Source: Pseudomonas tremae
Lineage (GTDB): Bacteria > Pseudomonadota > Gammaproteobacteria > Pseudomonadales > Pseudomonadaceae
Assembly: GCF_001401155.1 (NCBI RefSeq)
Contig: NZ_LJRO01000073.1
Span: forward strand, 62,001-126,000
Direction of reading: 5' to 3'
DNA: 64,000 bases
The translations under genes and the position numbers were made by a program. Below the pieces are notes generated by a model that was not told where the DNA came from, made no database searches, and saw only the letters and a list, made by a program, of their open reading frames with translations. Positions 18,136 to 27,845 of the stretch are shown in pieces; position 1 is the first letter of the stretch; each line of letters begins with the position of its first letter.

Positions 18136-18339
18136 ATGACAAACGAAGTTGTCACCCAAGCGCTTCAATACCTTGTCGGCAGCCGCTACGTGCCTACCGT
18201 CAAAGCCTACATCAGCGAAATTACCGGTTTTGAGAAGGTTGTCGGTCCCGGCGACGTCATTACTCTGGATATCAACCCAATGCGACTGCAGGTAAAAGTC
18301 GACACGGCTGGTCTGGTGTCCGGTTTCATTTTCGGCTGA
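18136..18339 (+). CDS. Small I78-type peptidase-inhibitor-like protein
   Basis: 67 residues from ATG 18136, with AAGGA eight nt upstream; a TTG two codons earlier is disfavoured. The C-terminal half, PGDVITLDINPMRLQVKVD followed by TAG and hydrophobic residues, resembles the conserved end of I78 family inhibitors (Pfam Inhibitor_I78, potato-inhibitor-I-like fold). No signal peptide is evident, unlike many I78 members. A strong terminator follows at 18389. Target protease unknown. Confidence 0.7.
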   Translation: MTNEVVTQALQYLVGSRYVPTVKAYISEITGFEKVVGPGDVITLDINPMRLQVKVDTAGLVSGFIFG

Positions 18340-18388
18340 TTCAAAAGCCGTTCTCTTTATCGTACTGGTACAAGGCTTTCACGTTTAA

Positions 18389-18419
18389 AAAACACCCGGC
18401 GCGTTGCGTCGGGTGTTTT
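18389..18419 (+). terminator. Rho-independent terminator of the I78-like gene
   Basis: AAAACACCCG pairs with CGGGTGTTTT around an 11-nt loop, ending in TTTTG; 49 nt past the stop codon. Confidence 0.85.
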
Positions 18420-18484
18420 GCATTCTGGCTTTTGGCCAAAATTTGCGAGCTTGAGCCCCTTGAGGCCTCAGATCAGACAGGCAC

Positions 18485-18512
18485 AAAAAACCCGCCAGAA
18501 GGCGGGTTTTTT
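18485..18512. terminator. Bidirectional terminator downstream of rpmG
   Basis: CCCGCC-AGAA-GGCGGG flanked by A6 on one side and T6 on the other. It terminates the rpmB-rpmG transcript (minus strand) and could also stop read-through from the I78-like gene. Confidence 0.88.
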
Positions 18513-18529
18513 GTAGTCGACAGAATCAA

Positions 18530-18685
18530 TTACTTGATTTTGCCTTCTTTGTAGATCACGTGCTTGCGTACAACCGGATCGAATTTTTTGATTTCGATTT
18601 TATCCGGGGTAGTACGTTTGTTCTTGTCGGTGGTGTAGAAATGGCCTGTACCAGCGCTCGACACCAAACGGATCAATTCACGCAT
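18530..18685 (-). CDS. rpmG: 50S ribosomal protein L33
   Basis: 51 residues ([20 protein letters not shown] and onward, ending YKEGKIK), the standard bacterial L33 length. It has no CxxC pairs, so it is the zinc-free form. The gene lies 11 nt after rpmB with GGGAGA before its ATG, so the two are co-transcribed, as is usual. L33 binds 23S rRNA near the E site of the large subunit. Confidence 0.97.
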
Positions 18686-18696
18686 GATTCTCTCCC

Positions 18697-18930
18697 TTAA
18701 ATTTTGCCGTCGCGACGCAGTTCAGCGAGCACAACTTCAATGCCACGCTTGTCGATGATACGCATGCCTTTAGCAGATACGCGCAGACGAACAAAACGCT
18801 TCTCGCCTTCAACCCAGAAGCGGTGATGCTGCAGGTTTGGCAGGAAACGACGACGGGTTTTGTTGTTTGCGTGGGAAATGTTATTCCCAGTCACCGGACC
18901 CTTACCGGTAACTTGACATACTCTCGACAT
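18697..18930 (-). CDS. rpmB: 50S ribosomal protein L28
   Basis: 77 residues. [20 protein letters not shown] is the L28 N-terminus, and [20 protein letters not shown] and [17 protein letters not shown] follow. It has the single-cysteine (zinc-free) form. First gene of rpmB-rpmG. The ATG is preceded by GAGGGCTGAG. The upstream leader is long and contains a hairpin, see 18931. Confidence 0.97.
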
Positions 18931-19107
18931 GCCTCAGCCCTCTAAAACCACATGCCCAACCCGGCATGGGTTGGCCGCTTAATCTCTCAGTCATTTGGCG
19001 CCAGGCGCCGCGTTTCTTTAAGGGTCTTACCGGCTACACCTACAGTGAAGGAACCGGGCCCCTAGAAAAGAGCGCTGCTTTATACCAGAAACCCTTCGAT
19101 GCAACAA
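18931..19107 (-). promoter_or_regulatory. rpmB-rpmG promoter and structured leader
   Basis: On the minus strand a -35 TTGTTG (19107-19102), 17-bp spacer and -10 TATAAA (19084-19079) give a good sigma-70 promoter. The predicted leader is about 140 nt. It contains GGCGCC-TGGCGCC and, 22 nt before the rpmB start, a perfect 7-bp hairpin CCAACCC-ATGCC-GGGTTGG (18956-18974). The rest of this gene-free stretch (19108-19294) carries only the leader of the plus-strand binding-protein gene; nothing else was recognised there. Confidence 0.55.
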
Positions 19108-19294
19108 CAGGCAAAGCGCTGCAGCCCGACGGGGCACGCCTCGCAAGGCGCCATGCTCAAGCGCTGCGGGGGTGCAGTCAAAACGACCGCTCGTCGCACG
19201 ATGTCGATTGTTCTGCGCCAATACATAGTCTAGGGTTAGTCCCTCACCAGACTGCACCGGCAGATGGGGCCCTTTCTGAACAGGAAATATCGCC

Positions 19295-20881
19295 ATGCGC
19301 CTAGCTGCACTTCCTCTTTTGCTCGTTCCGCTGTTACTTCCGGTTGCCGCTCAGGCATCGAGCCTTGCGGTATGCACTGAAGCCAGTCCTGAAGGTTTTG
19401 ACGTCGTTCAGTACAATTCGCTGACCACCACCAACGCATCAGCCGATGTGCTGATGAACCGCCTGGTGGACTTCGATGCCAAGAGTGGCAAGCTGGTCCC
19501 GAGTCTGGCGGAAAGCTGGACCGTGTCCGCCGATGGCCTGACGTACGATTTCAAACTGCGTTCGGGCGTCAAGTTTCATACCACCGACTATTTCACGCCA
19601 ACCCGCGAGCTGACGGCAGATGATGTGCTGTTCAGCTTCCAGCGCATGCTCGACCCGCAGAACCCGTGGCACAAGATTGCCCAGAGTGGCTTCCCGCATG
19701 CGCAGTCCATGCAGTTGCCCGCGCTGATCAAGAGCATTGAGGCGCCAGACGAACACTCTGTCCGCTTTACGCTCAATAGAGCAGACTCGACCTTCCTCGC
19801 CACCTTGAGCATGGGCTTTGCGTCGATCTACTCGGCGGAATATACCGCGCAGTTGCTGAAGGCGGGCACGCCGGAAAAACTCAACAGTCAGCCAATAGGC
19901 ACCGGGCCGTTTGTGTTCAAGCGCTTTCAGAAAGATGCTGTAGTGCGTTACGAGGCGTTCAAGGATTACTTCGCCGGCAAGTCTGATGTCGACACACTGG
20001 TGTATGCGATCACACCTGACGCCAATGTCCGCCTGCAGAAAATTCGTCAGGACGAATGCCAGATAGCGCTTTCGCCCAAGCCACTGGATATCCAGGCGGC
20101 CAGCAAGATCGACTCGCTCAAGGTCGAGAAGACCGAAGCGTTCATGACCGCGTTCGTGGCGATCAACAGCCAGCATCCGCCGTTTGACAAGCCGCAAGTG
20201 CGTCAGGCCCTCAACCTGGCCTTCGACAAGGACAATTACCTGAAAGCGGTTTTTGAAGGCACTGCGGAAGCGGCCAGCGGCCCTTACCCGCCGAACACCT
20301 GGAGCTATGCCAAAGACTTGCCGGGCTATAAGCACGATGTTGCCAAGGCCAAGGCTTTACTGGCCAAGGCTGGTGTGAAGGAGGGTTTCAAGACCACTAT
20401 CTGGACGCGACCTTCCGGCAGTCTGCTGAACCCGAACCCAAGTCTGGGCGCTCAATTGCTGCAGGCTGACCTGAAGCAGATCGGTATCGATGCCGAGGTC
20501 AAGGTCATTGAGTGGGGTGAGCTGATTCGCCGCGCCAAGGCCGGTGAGCATGATCTGTTGTTCATGGGTTGGGCGGGCGACAACGGCGACCCGGATAACT
20601 TCCTGACGCCGCAGTTCTCGTGCGCTGCGGTGAAGTCGGGCACCAACTTTGCCCGTTATTGCGACGCAGCCCTGGACAAGCTGATCGCAGACGGTAAATC
20701 CATCAGTGATCAGGGCCAACGCAGCAAGCTGTATCACCAGGCTCAGGCGCAGATCCAGCAGCAGGCGCTGTGGATCCCCCTCGCTCACCCGACAGCCGCA
20801 GCACTGGTGCGCAAGGACGTCACGGGCTATCAGGTCAGCCCGTTCGGCCGTCAGGACTTTTATAAGGTGCAAGTGAAGTAA
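19295..20881 (+). CDS. Periplasmic peptide-binding protein (DppA-like, SBP family 5)
   Basis: 528 residues. A signal peptide covers residues 1-21 (hydrophobic run, AQA cleavage site). The mature start SSLAVCTEASPEGFD and the block LVPSLAESWTVSADGLTYDF with FKLRSGVKFH belong to solute-binding protein family 5, and GWAGDNGDPDNFLTPQFSC is typical of DppA. It binds di- or oligopeptides (or haem in some DppA proteins) for an ABC importer. No permease or ATPase gene lies next to it, so it must share a transporter encoded elsewhere. P. aeruginosa has an equivalent orphan gene at this place between rpmB and radC. Confidence 0.9.
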   Translation: MRLAALPLLLVPLLLPVAAQASSLAVCTEASPEGFDVVQYNSLTTTNASADVLMNRLVDFDAKSGKLVPSLAESWTVSADGLTYDFKLRSGVKFHTTDYFTPTRELTADDVLFSFQRMLDPQNPWHKIAQSGFPHAQSMQLPALIKSIEAPDEHSVRFTLNRADSTFLATLSMGFASIYSAEYTAQLLKAGTPEKLNSQPIGTGPFVFKRFQKDAVVRYEAFKDYFAGKSDVDTLVYAITPDANVRLQKIRQDECQIALSPKPLDIQAASKIDSLKVEKTEAFMTAFVAINSQHPPFDKPQVRQALNLAFDKDNYLKAVFEGTAEAASGPYPPNTWSYAKDLPGYKHDVAKAKALLAKAGVKEGFKTTIWTRPSGSLLNPNPSLGAQLLQADLKQIGIDAEVKVIEWGELIRRAKAGEHDLLFMGWAGDNGDPDNFLTPQFSCAAVKSGTNFARYCDAALDKLIADGKSISDQGQRSKLYHQAQAQIQQQALWIPLAHPTAAALVRKDVTGYQVSPFGRQDFYKVQVK

Positions 20882-20953
20882 CTGGCCAGACTGACCTCGG
20901 CCCTTCGGCATGATTGCGTGCCAATGCCCTGCATTGGCACGCCCCATCTGAAG

Positions 20954-21004
20954 ACCGGACGCAGAGCGCCCAGAACGGCATTACCATGCAAAGCGTGGTA
21001 ACGA
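20954..21004. repeat. REP-like dispersed hairpin element, copy 3
   Basis: CCGGACGCAGAGCGCCCAG matches the first module of the copies at 2743 and 15830. The second hairpin is degenerate (TTACCATGC-AA-AGCGTGGTAA). It lies between convergent dppA-like and radC genes. Confidence 0.75.
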
Positions 21005-21035
21005 TAATCCGAGCGCCGCCCTGTCGTGCCCAGCG

Positions 21036-21710
21036 CTACATCAGCCCGCGTTCCACCATCGACAGCGGCTCGCCGTCCCCCACGATCACGTGGTCAAGCA
21101 CATGCACGTCCACCAGCAAGAGTGCTTCCTTGAGGCGCTTGGTCAGGTCGATGTCGGAGCGGCTGGGGGTGGTGATGCCCGAGGGGTGGTTGTGGCAGAG
21201 GATCAGGCTGGCAGCGTTGTGCGCCAGCGCGCGCTTCACCACTTGGCGTGGATGCACGTAAGACGCATTGATCGTTCCCCGGAACAGTATCTCGAAGTTC
21301 ATGACTCGGTGCTTGTTGTCCAGAAACAGGCAGGCAAAGACTTCATGGGGTTCGTGCCTTAGCTGGGCCTTGAGGTAATTACGCACCTGAGCCGGATTTT
21401 CCAGCGCTGAGTCACGACGCAGTGCCTCGGCCATGTGCCGTCGTGCCATTTCCATTACCGCTTGTAACTGGGCGAACTTCGCAGGCCCCAGACCCAGCTG
21501 AGAGGTAAACGTGGTCAGGTCGGCATCCAGTAACGATCTGAGCCCGTCGAATTGATTCAGAAGGTGACGCGCGAGGTCTACAGCGCTTTTCCCGGCCACC
21601 CCGGTGCGTAAAAAGATCGCCAGCAATTCGGCGTCCGAAAGGCTCGCCGCCCCTAGCTCCAACAAGCGTTCCCGCGGGCGTTCGGCCACGGGCCAACTGC
21701 GAATACTCAT
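21036..21710 (-). CDS. radC: RadC/UPF0758 JAMM-domain protein
   Basis: 224 residues. A helix-hairpin-helix region in the first third is followed by the MPN/JAMM domain with CHNHPSG and downstream SDIDLTKRL, i.e. the HxH...S...D metal site. Classed as a DNA-repair protein by name, though the repair role in E. coli has been disputed. Divergent from coaBC (134 nt between starts), the conserved arrangement in proteobacteria. Confidence 0.92.
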   Translation of the reverse strand: MSIRSWPVAERPRERLLELGAASLSDAELLAIFLRTGVAGKSAVDLARHLLNQFDGLRSLLDADLTTFTSQLGLGPAKFAQLQAVMEMARRHMAEALRRDSALENPAQVRNYLKAQLRHEPHEVFACLFLDNKHRVMNFEILFRGTINASYVHPRQVVKRALAHNAASLILCHNHPSGITTPSRSDIDLTKRLKEALLLVDVHVLDHVIVGDGEPLSMVERGLM

Positions 21711-21844
21711 AGCACCTCCATGTGTTTGGGCACCGCTGTTCCAGCGCGGTCGCTGTGCTATCTTAGCCCATCTTTTTGCGCGTCGATCTGGCCTGGGGAG
21801 GCGTCATGGCCGTCGCGTACTCACTCGATCACAAAGGCAGGTCT

Positions 21845-23053
21845 ATGCAGCGGCTGTATCGAAAACGCATCGTGCTGGGCGTCGGCGGCGGCATCGCGGC
21901 CTACAAGAGCGCCGAGCTGGTCCGCCGTCTGCGCGATCAGGGCGCTGAAGTGCGTGTCGTCATGACCAAGGGCGGGGCGGAGTTCATCACACCGCTGACC
22001 ATGCAGGCCCTGTCCGGCCATCCCGTGCATCTGGACCTTCTCGACCCGGCAGCCGAAGCTGCGATGGGGCACATAGAGCTGGCCAAATGGGCCGACCTGA
22101 TCCTGATCGCCCCGGCCACCGCCGACCTGATCGCGCGTCTGGCTCAAGGCATCGCCAATGATCTGCTGACCACCATCGTGCTAGCCACCGACGCCACCGT
22201 TGCCATCGCCCCGGCGATGAACCAGGCGATGTGGCGTGACGCATCCGTGCAGGCCAACACCCGCCTCCTCGAAACGCGCGACTTTCGCGTTTTCGGCCCG
22301 GCCTCGGGCAGTCAGGCGTGTGGCGATGTCGGTTTCGGCCGCATGCTCGAGGCCGACGATCTGGCTCAGTGCGCAGCCGACTGCTTCCAGCGCCAGAGCC
22401 TGACCGGCAAGCACGTGCTGATTACTGCAGGCCCTACTCAGGAAAACATCGACCCGGTGCGTTACATCACCAACCACAGCTCCGGCAAGATGGGTTTCGC
22501 CCTGGCTGAAGCGGCTGTAGAGGCAGGTGCGCGGGTTACGCTGATAACAGGTCCAGTCAGTCTGCCAACGCCTGACCGTGTCTCACGCATCGATGTGGTC
22601 AGCGCCAGGGACATGCTGGCGGCCTGTGAGGCGGCCATTCCCTGTGATCTGTTCATATCCTCCGCAGCCGTGGCTGACTACCGCCCGGAAGTCATCGCCC
22701 CGCACAAACTAAAGAAAGACCCTACGAATGGTGACGGCCTGCTGCTGCAGATGGTCCGTAATCCGGATATTCTGGCGACCATCGCCACCCGCCCGGATCG
22801 CCCCTTCAGCGTTGGCTTCGCTGCCGAGACCGAACACCTTCTCGACTATGCTGCACGCAAGCTGAAAGACAAGAACCTCGACCTCATTGTTGCCAACGAC
22901 GTGGCTAACCCCAGCATCGGTTTCAATAGTGAAGAGAACGCTTGCAGCGTGATCGACCGGGCGTTGCACGCAACGCTTTTTACCCAGACCAGCAAGGCCA
23001 AGATTGCTCGCCAGCTGATCACTTTTATCGCCGACCGCATGAATCAGGTTTAA
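21845..23053 (+). CDS. coaBC: Bifunctional phosphopantothenoylcysteine decarboxylase / synthetase
   Basis: 402 residues from ATG 21845; the longer frame to 21776 has no similarity support. The N-terminal CoaC flavodoxin-like domain has LGVGGGIAAYKSAELVRRL, the PAMNQAMW motif and the substrate lid Cys in SQACGDVGFGRM. The C-terminal CoaB domain has ITAGPTQENIDPVRYITNHS and the catalytic Lys in LKKDP. It couples cysteine to 4'-phosphopantothenate and decarboxylates the product in coenzyme A synthesis. Followed after 6 nt by dut, a widely conserved pair. Confidence 0.96.
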   Translation: MQRLYRKRIVLGVGGGIAAYKSAELVRRLRDQGAEVRVVMTKGGAEFITPLTMQALSGHPVHLDLLDPAAEAAMGHIELAKWADLILIAPATADLIARLAQGIANDLLTTIVLATDATVAIAPAMNQAMWRDASVQANTRLLETRDFRVFGPASGSQACGDVGFGRMLEADDLAQCAADCFQRQSLTGKHVLITAGPTQENIDPVRYITNHSSGKMGFALAEAAVEAGARVTLITGPVSLPTPDRVSRIDVVSARDMLAACEAAIPCDLFISSAAVADYRPEVIAPHKLKKDPTNGDGLLLQMVRNPDILATIATRPDRPFSVGFAAETEHLLDYAARKLKDKNLDLIVANDVANPSIGFNSEENACSVIDRALHATLFTQTSKAKIARQLITFIADRMNQV

Positions 23054-23059
23054 CTACGA

Positions 23060-23515
23060 ATGCACGCTCTACAAGCCAAGATCCTCGACCCCCGCATTGG
23101 CAACGAATTTCCGCTCCCGGCTTACGCCACCGTTGGCTCGGCAGGTCTCGACCTGCGTGCCATGCTCAAGGAAGACACCGTCCTAGAGCCCGGTCAGACC
23201 TTGCTGATCCCTACCGGCCTGTCGATCTACATCGGCGATCCTGGTCTCGCTGCGCTGATTCTGCCGCGCTCCGGCCTGGGTCACAAACACGGCATCGTGC
23301 TGGGTAATCTGGTCGGCCTGATCGACTCCGATTATCAGGGCGAACTGATGGTGTCGTGCTGGAACCGGGGTCAGACTGCATTCAGGATTGCGGTCGGTGA
23401 GCGTCTTGCGCAACTGGTGCTGGTGCCTGTCGTGCAGGCGCACTTCGAGCTGGTCGAAGACTTTGACGAAAGTCAGCGCGGCGCAGGTGGTTTCGGCCAT
23501 TCCGGCAGTCATTGA
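23060..23515 (+). CDS. dut: Deoxyuridine 5'-triphosphate nucleotidohydrolase
   Basis: 151 residues with all five dUTPase motifs: [31 protein letters not shown] (catalytic Asp), [12 protein letters not shown] and the C-terminal [10 protein letters not shown]. The trimeric cytoplasmic enzyme converts dUTP to dUMP. It starts 6 nt after coaBC and is followed by algC after 51 nt, the usual Pseudomonas order. Confidence 0.97.
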   Translation: MHALQAKILDPRIGNEFPLPAYATVGSAGLDLRAMLKEDTVLEPGQTLLIPTGLSIYIGDPGLAALILPRSGLGHKHGIVLGNLVGLIDSDYQGELMVSCWNRGQTAFRIAVGERLAQLVLVPVVQAHFELVEDFDESQRGAGGFGHSGSH

Positions 23516-23566
23516 TCGCCATTCGGCGAATAATCCGGTTCTTTGGCATGGCTCAGGGAGAGGTCG

Positions 23567-26152
23567 GTGAAAGGCAGTCAACGCAACGCTTCAAAGCAAG
23601 CTGCACCCGCCGATAACGCTCCTCCGGCTGCGAGTCTCAACGCGCTCGCCCCAGGCATCGTACCTGCGGCAATCGGCTTGATCGTGGCAGCGGCGCTGGT
23701 CTGGTTGGCCTTGATGACCAGCCCGCAGCAGCAGGACCAGTTGGCCCAGGCATGGGGCGGCAGCCAGGCGGCAGCCATTGGTGTGGCGCTCCGGCAGATC
23801 AATGCCGACACCCAGGCAGCAGCCTCTGGCGCCGCGCTCGTTCAGGCGCTGCAAGGCAATGACGCCTTGGTATTGGTGGCAGCGCAGGACCGCCTCACCC
23901 GTTGGGACGGTATGGCTGGCGCGCGGCTGTACCCCAAGGGCCTGGCCGATGTTGATACGCAAGGCGCCCTGCCAGTCAGCTTCGCCACGCTGGATATGCT
24001 GAACAAGGCTGCGCAAGGTGACATCGTCAGCCCTGAAGCTCGCAAGGTCGGTGAGCGATGGTTGATCTACAGCGCAGCGCCAGTGCGCGCAGCTGTTAAT
24101 CAGCCGGTCGCTGGCACATTGTTATTGGCCTTCGACCTGAATCGCCTGCTCAACGCTTTGCCGACTATCCCTGCCGAGGCCGGGCAGATTGTGCTCAGTC
24201 AGCAGTTCGGCAATGGTCCTGCTCAGGTTTTCCTGCAGCACGGGCAAGCGGGCGACGACAAGCCCCAAGCGTTCGATACGGGTTATCCCGGCTGGAAACT
24301 CGAGTTCACGCCGGGCCCTGCGTTGAAAATCTCGCCTTCCATCCTGCTCTTGCTGTTGGCGCTGGTTATCGCTGCAGCTGGCGTATTGCTTGGCCTGCAT
24401 CTCAATGAGCGAGCGTTGCAGCGTCGCATTTGTGCCGATGCCCGGCAGCTGGATCAGCTGCTTCAAGAACTCTCAGGCGGAAAAGCCGTCAAACCCTTCG
24501 GTTTGAGCCTTCCAGCCCTCAGTGGTCTGGCTCAGGCGCTCGCTCGCGTTTCGCTTCGTAGTCAGCCTCAGGCAATGCCTGCCTCTACTGCGGGCGAGCA
24601 GCGCGATGCAGATATTACCCAAGGCAGTGCTTCGTCCGCCGTCGCTGCATCGCGCACCGACTGGGCTGATCCACTGTTTCAAGATACCGATATTCTAGAT
24701 ATCGACCTTCTCGACGAAAACCAGGACTTCCTGAGATCGGAGCATCCCCTCGCTATGAACAGCCCAGCATCCGTGGCACCCAATCTTCCCGAGACCATTT
24801 TTCGCGCCTATGACATTCGTGGCGTGGTCGGGGACACCCTCAGCGCTGAAACCGCCTACTGGATCGGCCGTGCCATAGGTTCCGAGAGCCTGGCGCAGAA
24901 CGAGCCCAATGTCAGCGTTGGCCGCGATGGTCGCCTGTCCGGTCCGGAGCTGGTGCAGCAACTGATCCAGGGCCTGCATGACAGCGGTTGCCACGTCAGC
25001 GATGTCGGTCTGGTGCCAACTCCTGCGCTGTATTACGCAGCCAACGTGCTGGCCGGCAAGACCGGTGTGATGCTGACCGGCAGCCACAACCCGAAGGACT
25101 ACAACGGCTTCAAGATCGTCATCGCTGGCGATACCCTGGCCAACGAGCAGATTCAGGCGCTGCACGAGCGCATCAAGACCAACAACCTGACCTCGCAGAA
25201 AGGCAGCATCACCAAAGTCGACATCCTCGATCGCTACTTCAAGCAGATCAAGGACGATATCGTCCTGGCGCGCAAGCTCAAGGTCGTGGTCGATTGCGGC
25301 AACGGCGCAGCGGGCGTGATCGCTCCGCAACTGATCGAAGCGCTGGGTTGCGAAGTGATTTCCCTGTTCGCCGAGGTGGATGGCAACTTCCCTAACCACC
25401 ACCCGGATCCAGGCAAGCTGGAAAACCTGCAGGACCTGATCGCCAAGGTCAAGGAAACCGGCGCCGACCTGGGTCTGGCTTTTGATGGTGATGGCGACCG
25501 TGTCGGCGTCGTGACCAACGCAGGCAATGTGGTCTATCCGGACCGCTTGTTGATGCTGTTTGCCCTGGACGTGCTCAAGCGCAATCCGGGCGCCGACATC
25601 ATCTTCGACGTCAAATGCACCCGTCGCCTGACGCCGCTGATCAGCGAGCACGGTGGCCGTCCGGTGATGTGGAAAACCGGTCACTCGCTGATCAAGAAAG
25701 AAATGAAGAAAAGCGGCGCGCTGCTGGCAGGTGAAATGAGCGGCCACATCTTCTTCAAGGAACGCTGGTTCGGTTTCGATGACGGTATCTACAGCGCCGC
25801 ACGCCTGCTGGAGATCCTCAGCCAGGAATCGGCCAACGCCGAAGACCTGTTCGAAACCTTCCCGAACGATATTTCGACGCCGGAAATCAACATCAAGGTG
25901 ACGGATCACACCAAGTTCAGCATCATTGAGGCCCTTGAAAAAGACGCGCAATGGGGCGAAGCCAAACTGACCACTATCGACGGTGTCCGCGTGGACTATC
26001 CGAAGGGTTGGGGTCTGGTTCGTGCTTCCAATACCACGCCGGTACTGGTGCTGCGTTTCGAAGCCGAAACCGAGGCCGAGTTGCAGCGTATCAAGGACGT
26101 GTTCCACGCCGAGCTGAAAAAAGTCGCGCCGGATCTCGACCTGCCATTTTGA
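23567..26152 (+). CDS. algC: Phosphomannomutase/phosphoglucomutase with membrane-anchored N-terminal extension
   Basis: 861 residues from GTG 23567, which follows AGGGAGAGG. A TTG eight codons earlier is possible. Residues about 30-50 and 256-277 are membrane segments, so a roughly 205-residue domain lies in the periplasm. From about residue 397 the classical 465-residue AlgC begins (ATG 24755 is the historical start). Catalytic motifs are TGSHNPKDYNG (phosphoserine), DGDGDRVGVV (Mg2+), GEMSGHIFF and RASNTTPVLVLRFE. The enzyme makes mannose-1-P and glucose-1-P for alginate, LPS and rhamnolipid. Long forms are known in pseudomonads. The role of the extension is not established from this sequence, and internal initiation at 24755 is possible. 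Confidence 0.92.
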   Translation: MKGSQRNASKQAAPADNAPPAASLNALAPGIVPAAIGLIVAAALVWLALMTSPQQQDQLAQAWGGSQAAAIGVALRQINADTQAAASGAALVQALQGNDALVLVAAQDRLTRWDGMAGARLYPKGLADVDTQGALPVSFATLDMLNKAAQGDIVSPEARKVGERWLIYSAAPVRAAVNQPVAGTLLLAFDLNRLLNALPTIPAEAGQIVLSQQFGNGPAQVFLQHGQAGDDKPQAFDTGYPGWKLEFTPGPALKISPSILLLLLALVIAAAGVLLGLHLNERALQRRICADARQLDQLLQELSGGKAVKPFGLSLPALSGLAQALARVSLRSQPQAMPASTAGEQRDADITQGSASSAVAASRTDWADPLFQDTDILDIDLLDENQDFLRSEHPLAMNSPASVAPNLPETIFRAYDIRGVVGDTLSAETAYWIGRAIGSESLAQNEPNVSVGRDGRLSGPELVQQLIQGLHDSGCHVSDVGLVPTPALYYAANVLAGKTGVMLTGSHNPKDYNGFKIVIAGDTLANEQIQALHERIKTNNLTSQKGSITKVDILDRYFKQIKDDIVLARKLKVVVDCGNGAAGVIAPQLIEALGCEVISLFAEVDGNFPNHHPDPGKLENLQDLIAKVKETGADLGLAFDGDGDRVGVVTNAGNVVYPDRLLMLFALDVLKRNPGADIIFDVKCTRRLTPLISEHGGRPVMWKTGHSLIKKEMKKSGALLAGEMSGHIFFKERWFGFDDGIYSAARLLEILSQESANAEDLFETFPNDISTPEINIKVTDHTKFSIIEALEKDAQWGEAKLTTIDGVRVDYPKGWGLVRASNTTPVLVLRFEAETEAELQRIKDVFHAELKKVAPDLDLPF

Positions 26153-26180
26153 TTGTTTTCCCTTTTGACTGGAGCTCTGA

Positions 26181-27086
<906 letters not shown>

Positions 27087-27102
27087 TCCAGGCATGACAC
27101 CC

Positions 27103-27138
27103 AAAGGCCCTGTGAGTTAACACTCACGGGGCCTTTTT
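27103..27138. terminator. Rho-independent terminator of argB
   Basis: AAAGGCCCTGTGAGT pairs with ACTCACGGGGCCTTT and is followed by more Ts. The A-run on the left lets it serve the opposite strand as well. Confidence 0.9.
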
Positions 27139-27202
27139 GGCTGAGGTCACTATCGCGCCAATGCTCCGCGTAGGCATGCGGTTCTGGAGGCTCTGTGTCA
27201 GG

Positions 27203-27835
27203 TCATTGAGTCAGCCGCTGTACGCGTACCCGATCCTTGGCGAAGTCCGCTTCGGCTTGCGCACGTGCCGCCTGATACCCGGCGATATCGGACTGCAGCT
27301 TTTGCTGTTGGTCACGCAGGTCACTCAATTGATCGACAAGTGCCTGCTGAACAGGGCGTCCCGCACGCTCCTGGTCCGCGGCCTGGCTTTGCAGGCTGCG
27401 CTGCTGGGCCGCCAGCCCTTGAATATTGCCTTGGGCAACGCCAACCAGCGCATCCAGTTCGGCCAGTTTGCGGGCCCTCACGCGGTCCACCTCTGCCACG
27501 CTGCTGTACAGGCTCAGCAACTGTGCGTCGGCGGCGGTCTGGCGCTTGTCGGCTTCGGACTGGCGAATCTGCTCCGCAGTGGGCGCGGGCGGCACGACCT
27601 GGATCACCCGGCCACGGCCGTTGAGCACTTCATAGCCTTTGGCTACATAGTCGGGCGGCACCCCTTGTGTATCGATCACTGTCACGCCGCGACTGTCGAC
27701 ATAACGGTACAAGCGGGATTCAGGCGCATCGGCAGCCTGGGCGAGCAAGGGCGCAAGCATGGCCAGAGCCAGCCAGACCTTCAAAATACTCAGCGTACCT
27801 GAGCCCGAAACCTGCACCTTGCCGCCGACAGCCAT
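27203..27835 (-). CDS. Periplasmic DUF4124 protein with coiled coil
   Basis: 210 residues from ATG 27835. A signal peptide spans to about residue 35 (LKVWLALAMLAPLLAQAADA). A DUF4124-like segment follows (SRLYRYVDSRGVTVIDTQGV and PPDYVAKGYEVLN). The rest, residues about 80-205, is a long heptad-rich coiled coil (QRSLQSQAADQERAGRPVQQ and onward). Function unknown; probably a periplasmic structural or envelope protein. It follows pyrE by 10 nt on the same strand and is probably co-transcribed. Confidence 0.8.
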   Translation of the reverse strand: MAVGGKVQVSGSGTLSILKVWLALAMLAPLLAQAADAPESRLYRYVDSRGVTVIDTQGVPPDYVAKGYEVLNGRGRVIQVVPPAPTAEQIRQSEADKRQTAADAQLLSLYSSVAEVDRVRARKLAELDALVGVAQGNIQGLAAQQRSLQSQAADQERAGRPVQQALVDQLSDLRDQQQKLQSDIAGYQAARAQAEADFAKDRVRVQRLTQ

Positions 27836-27845
27836 AGGCCTGTCC

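Noticed and set aside
18966-19304. 112-codon frame in the rpmB/dppA-like intergenic region
   Set aside because: It runs over the rpmB promoter and leader and into the next gene start; no protein features.
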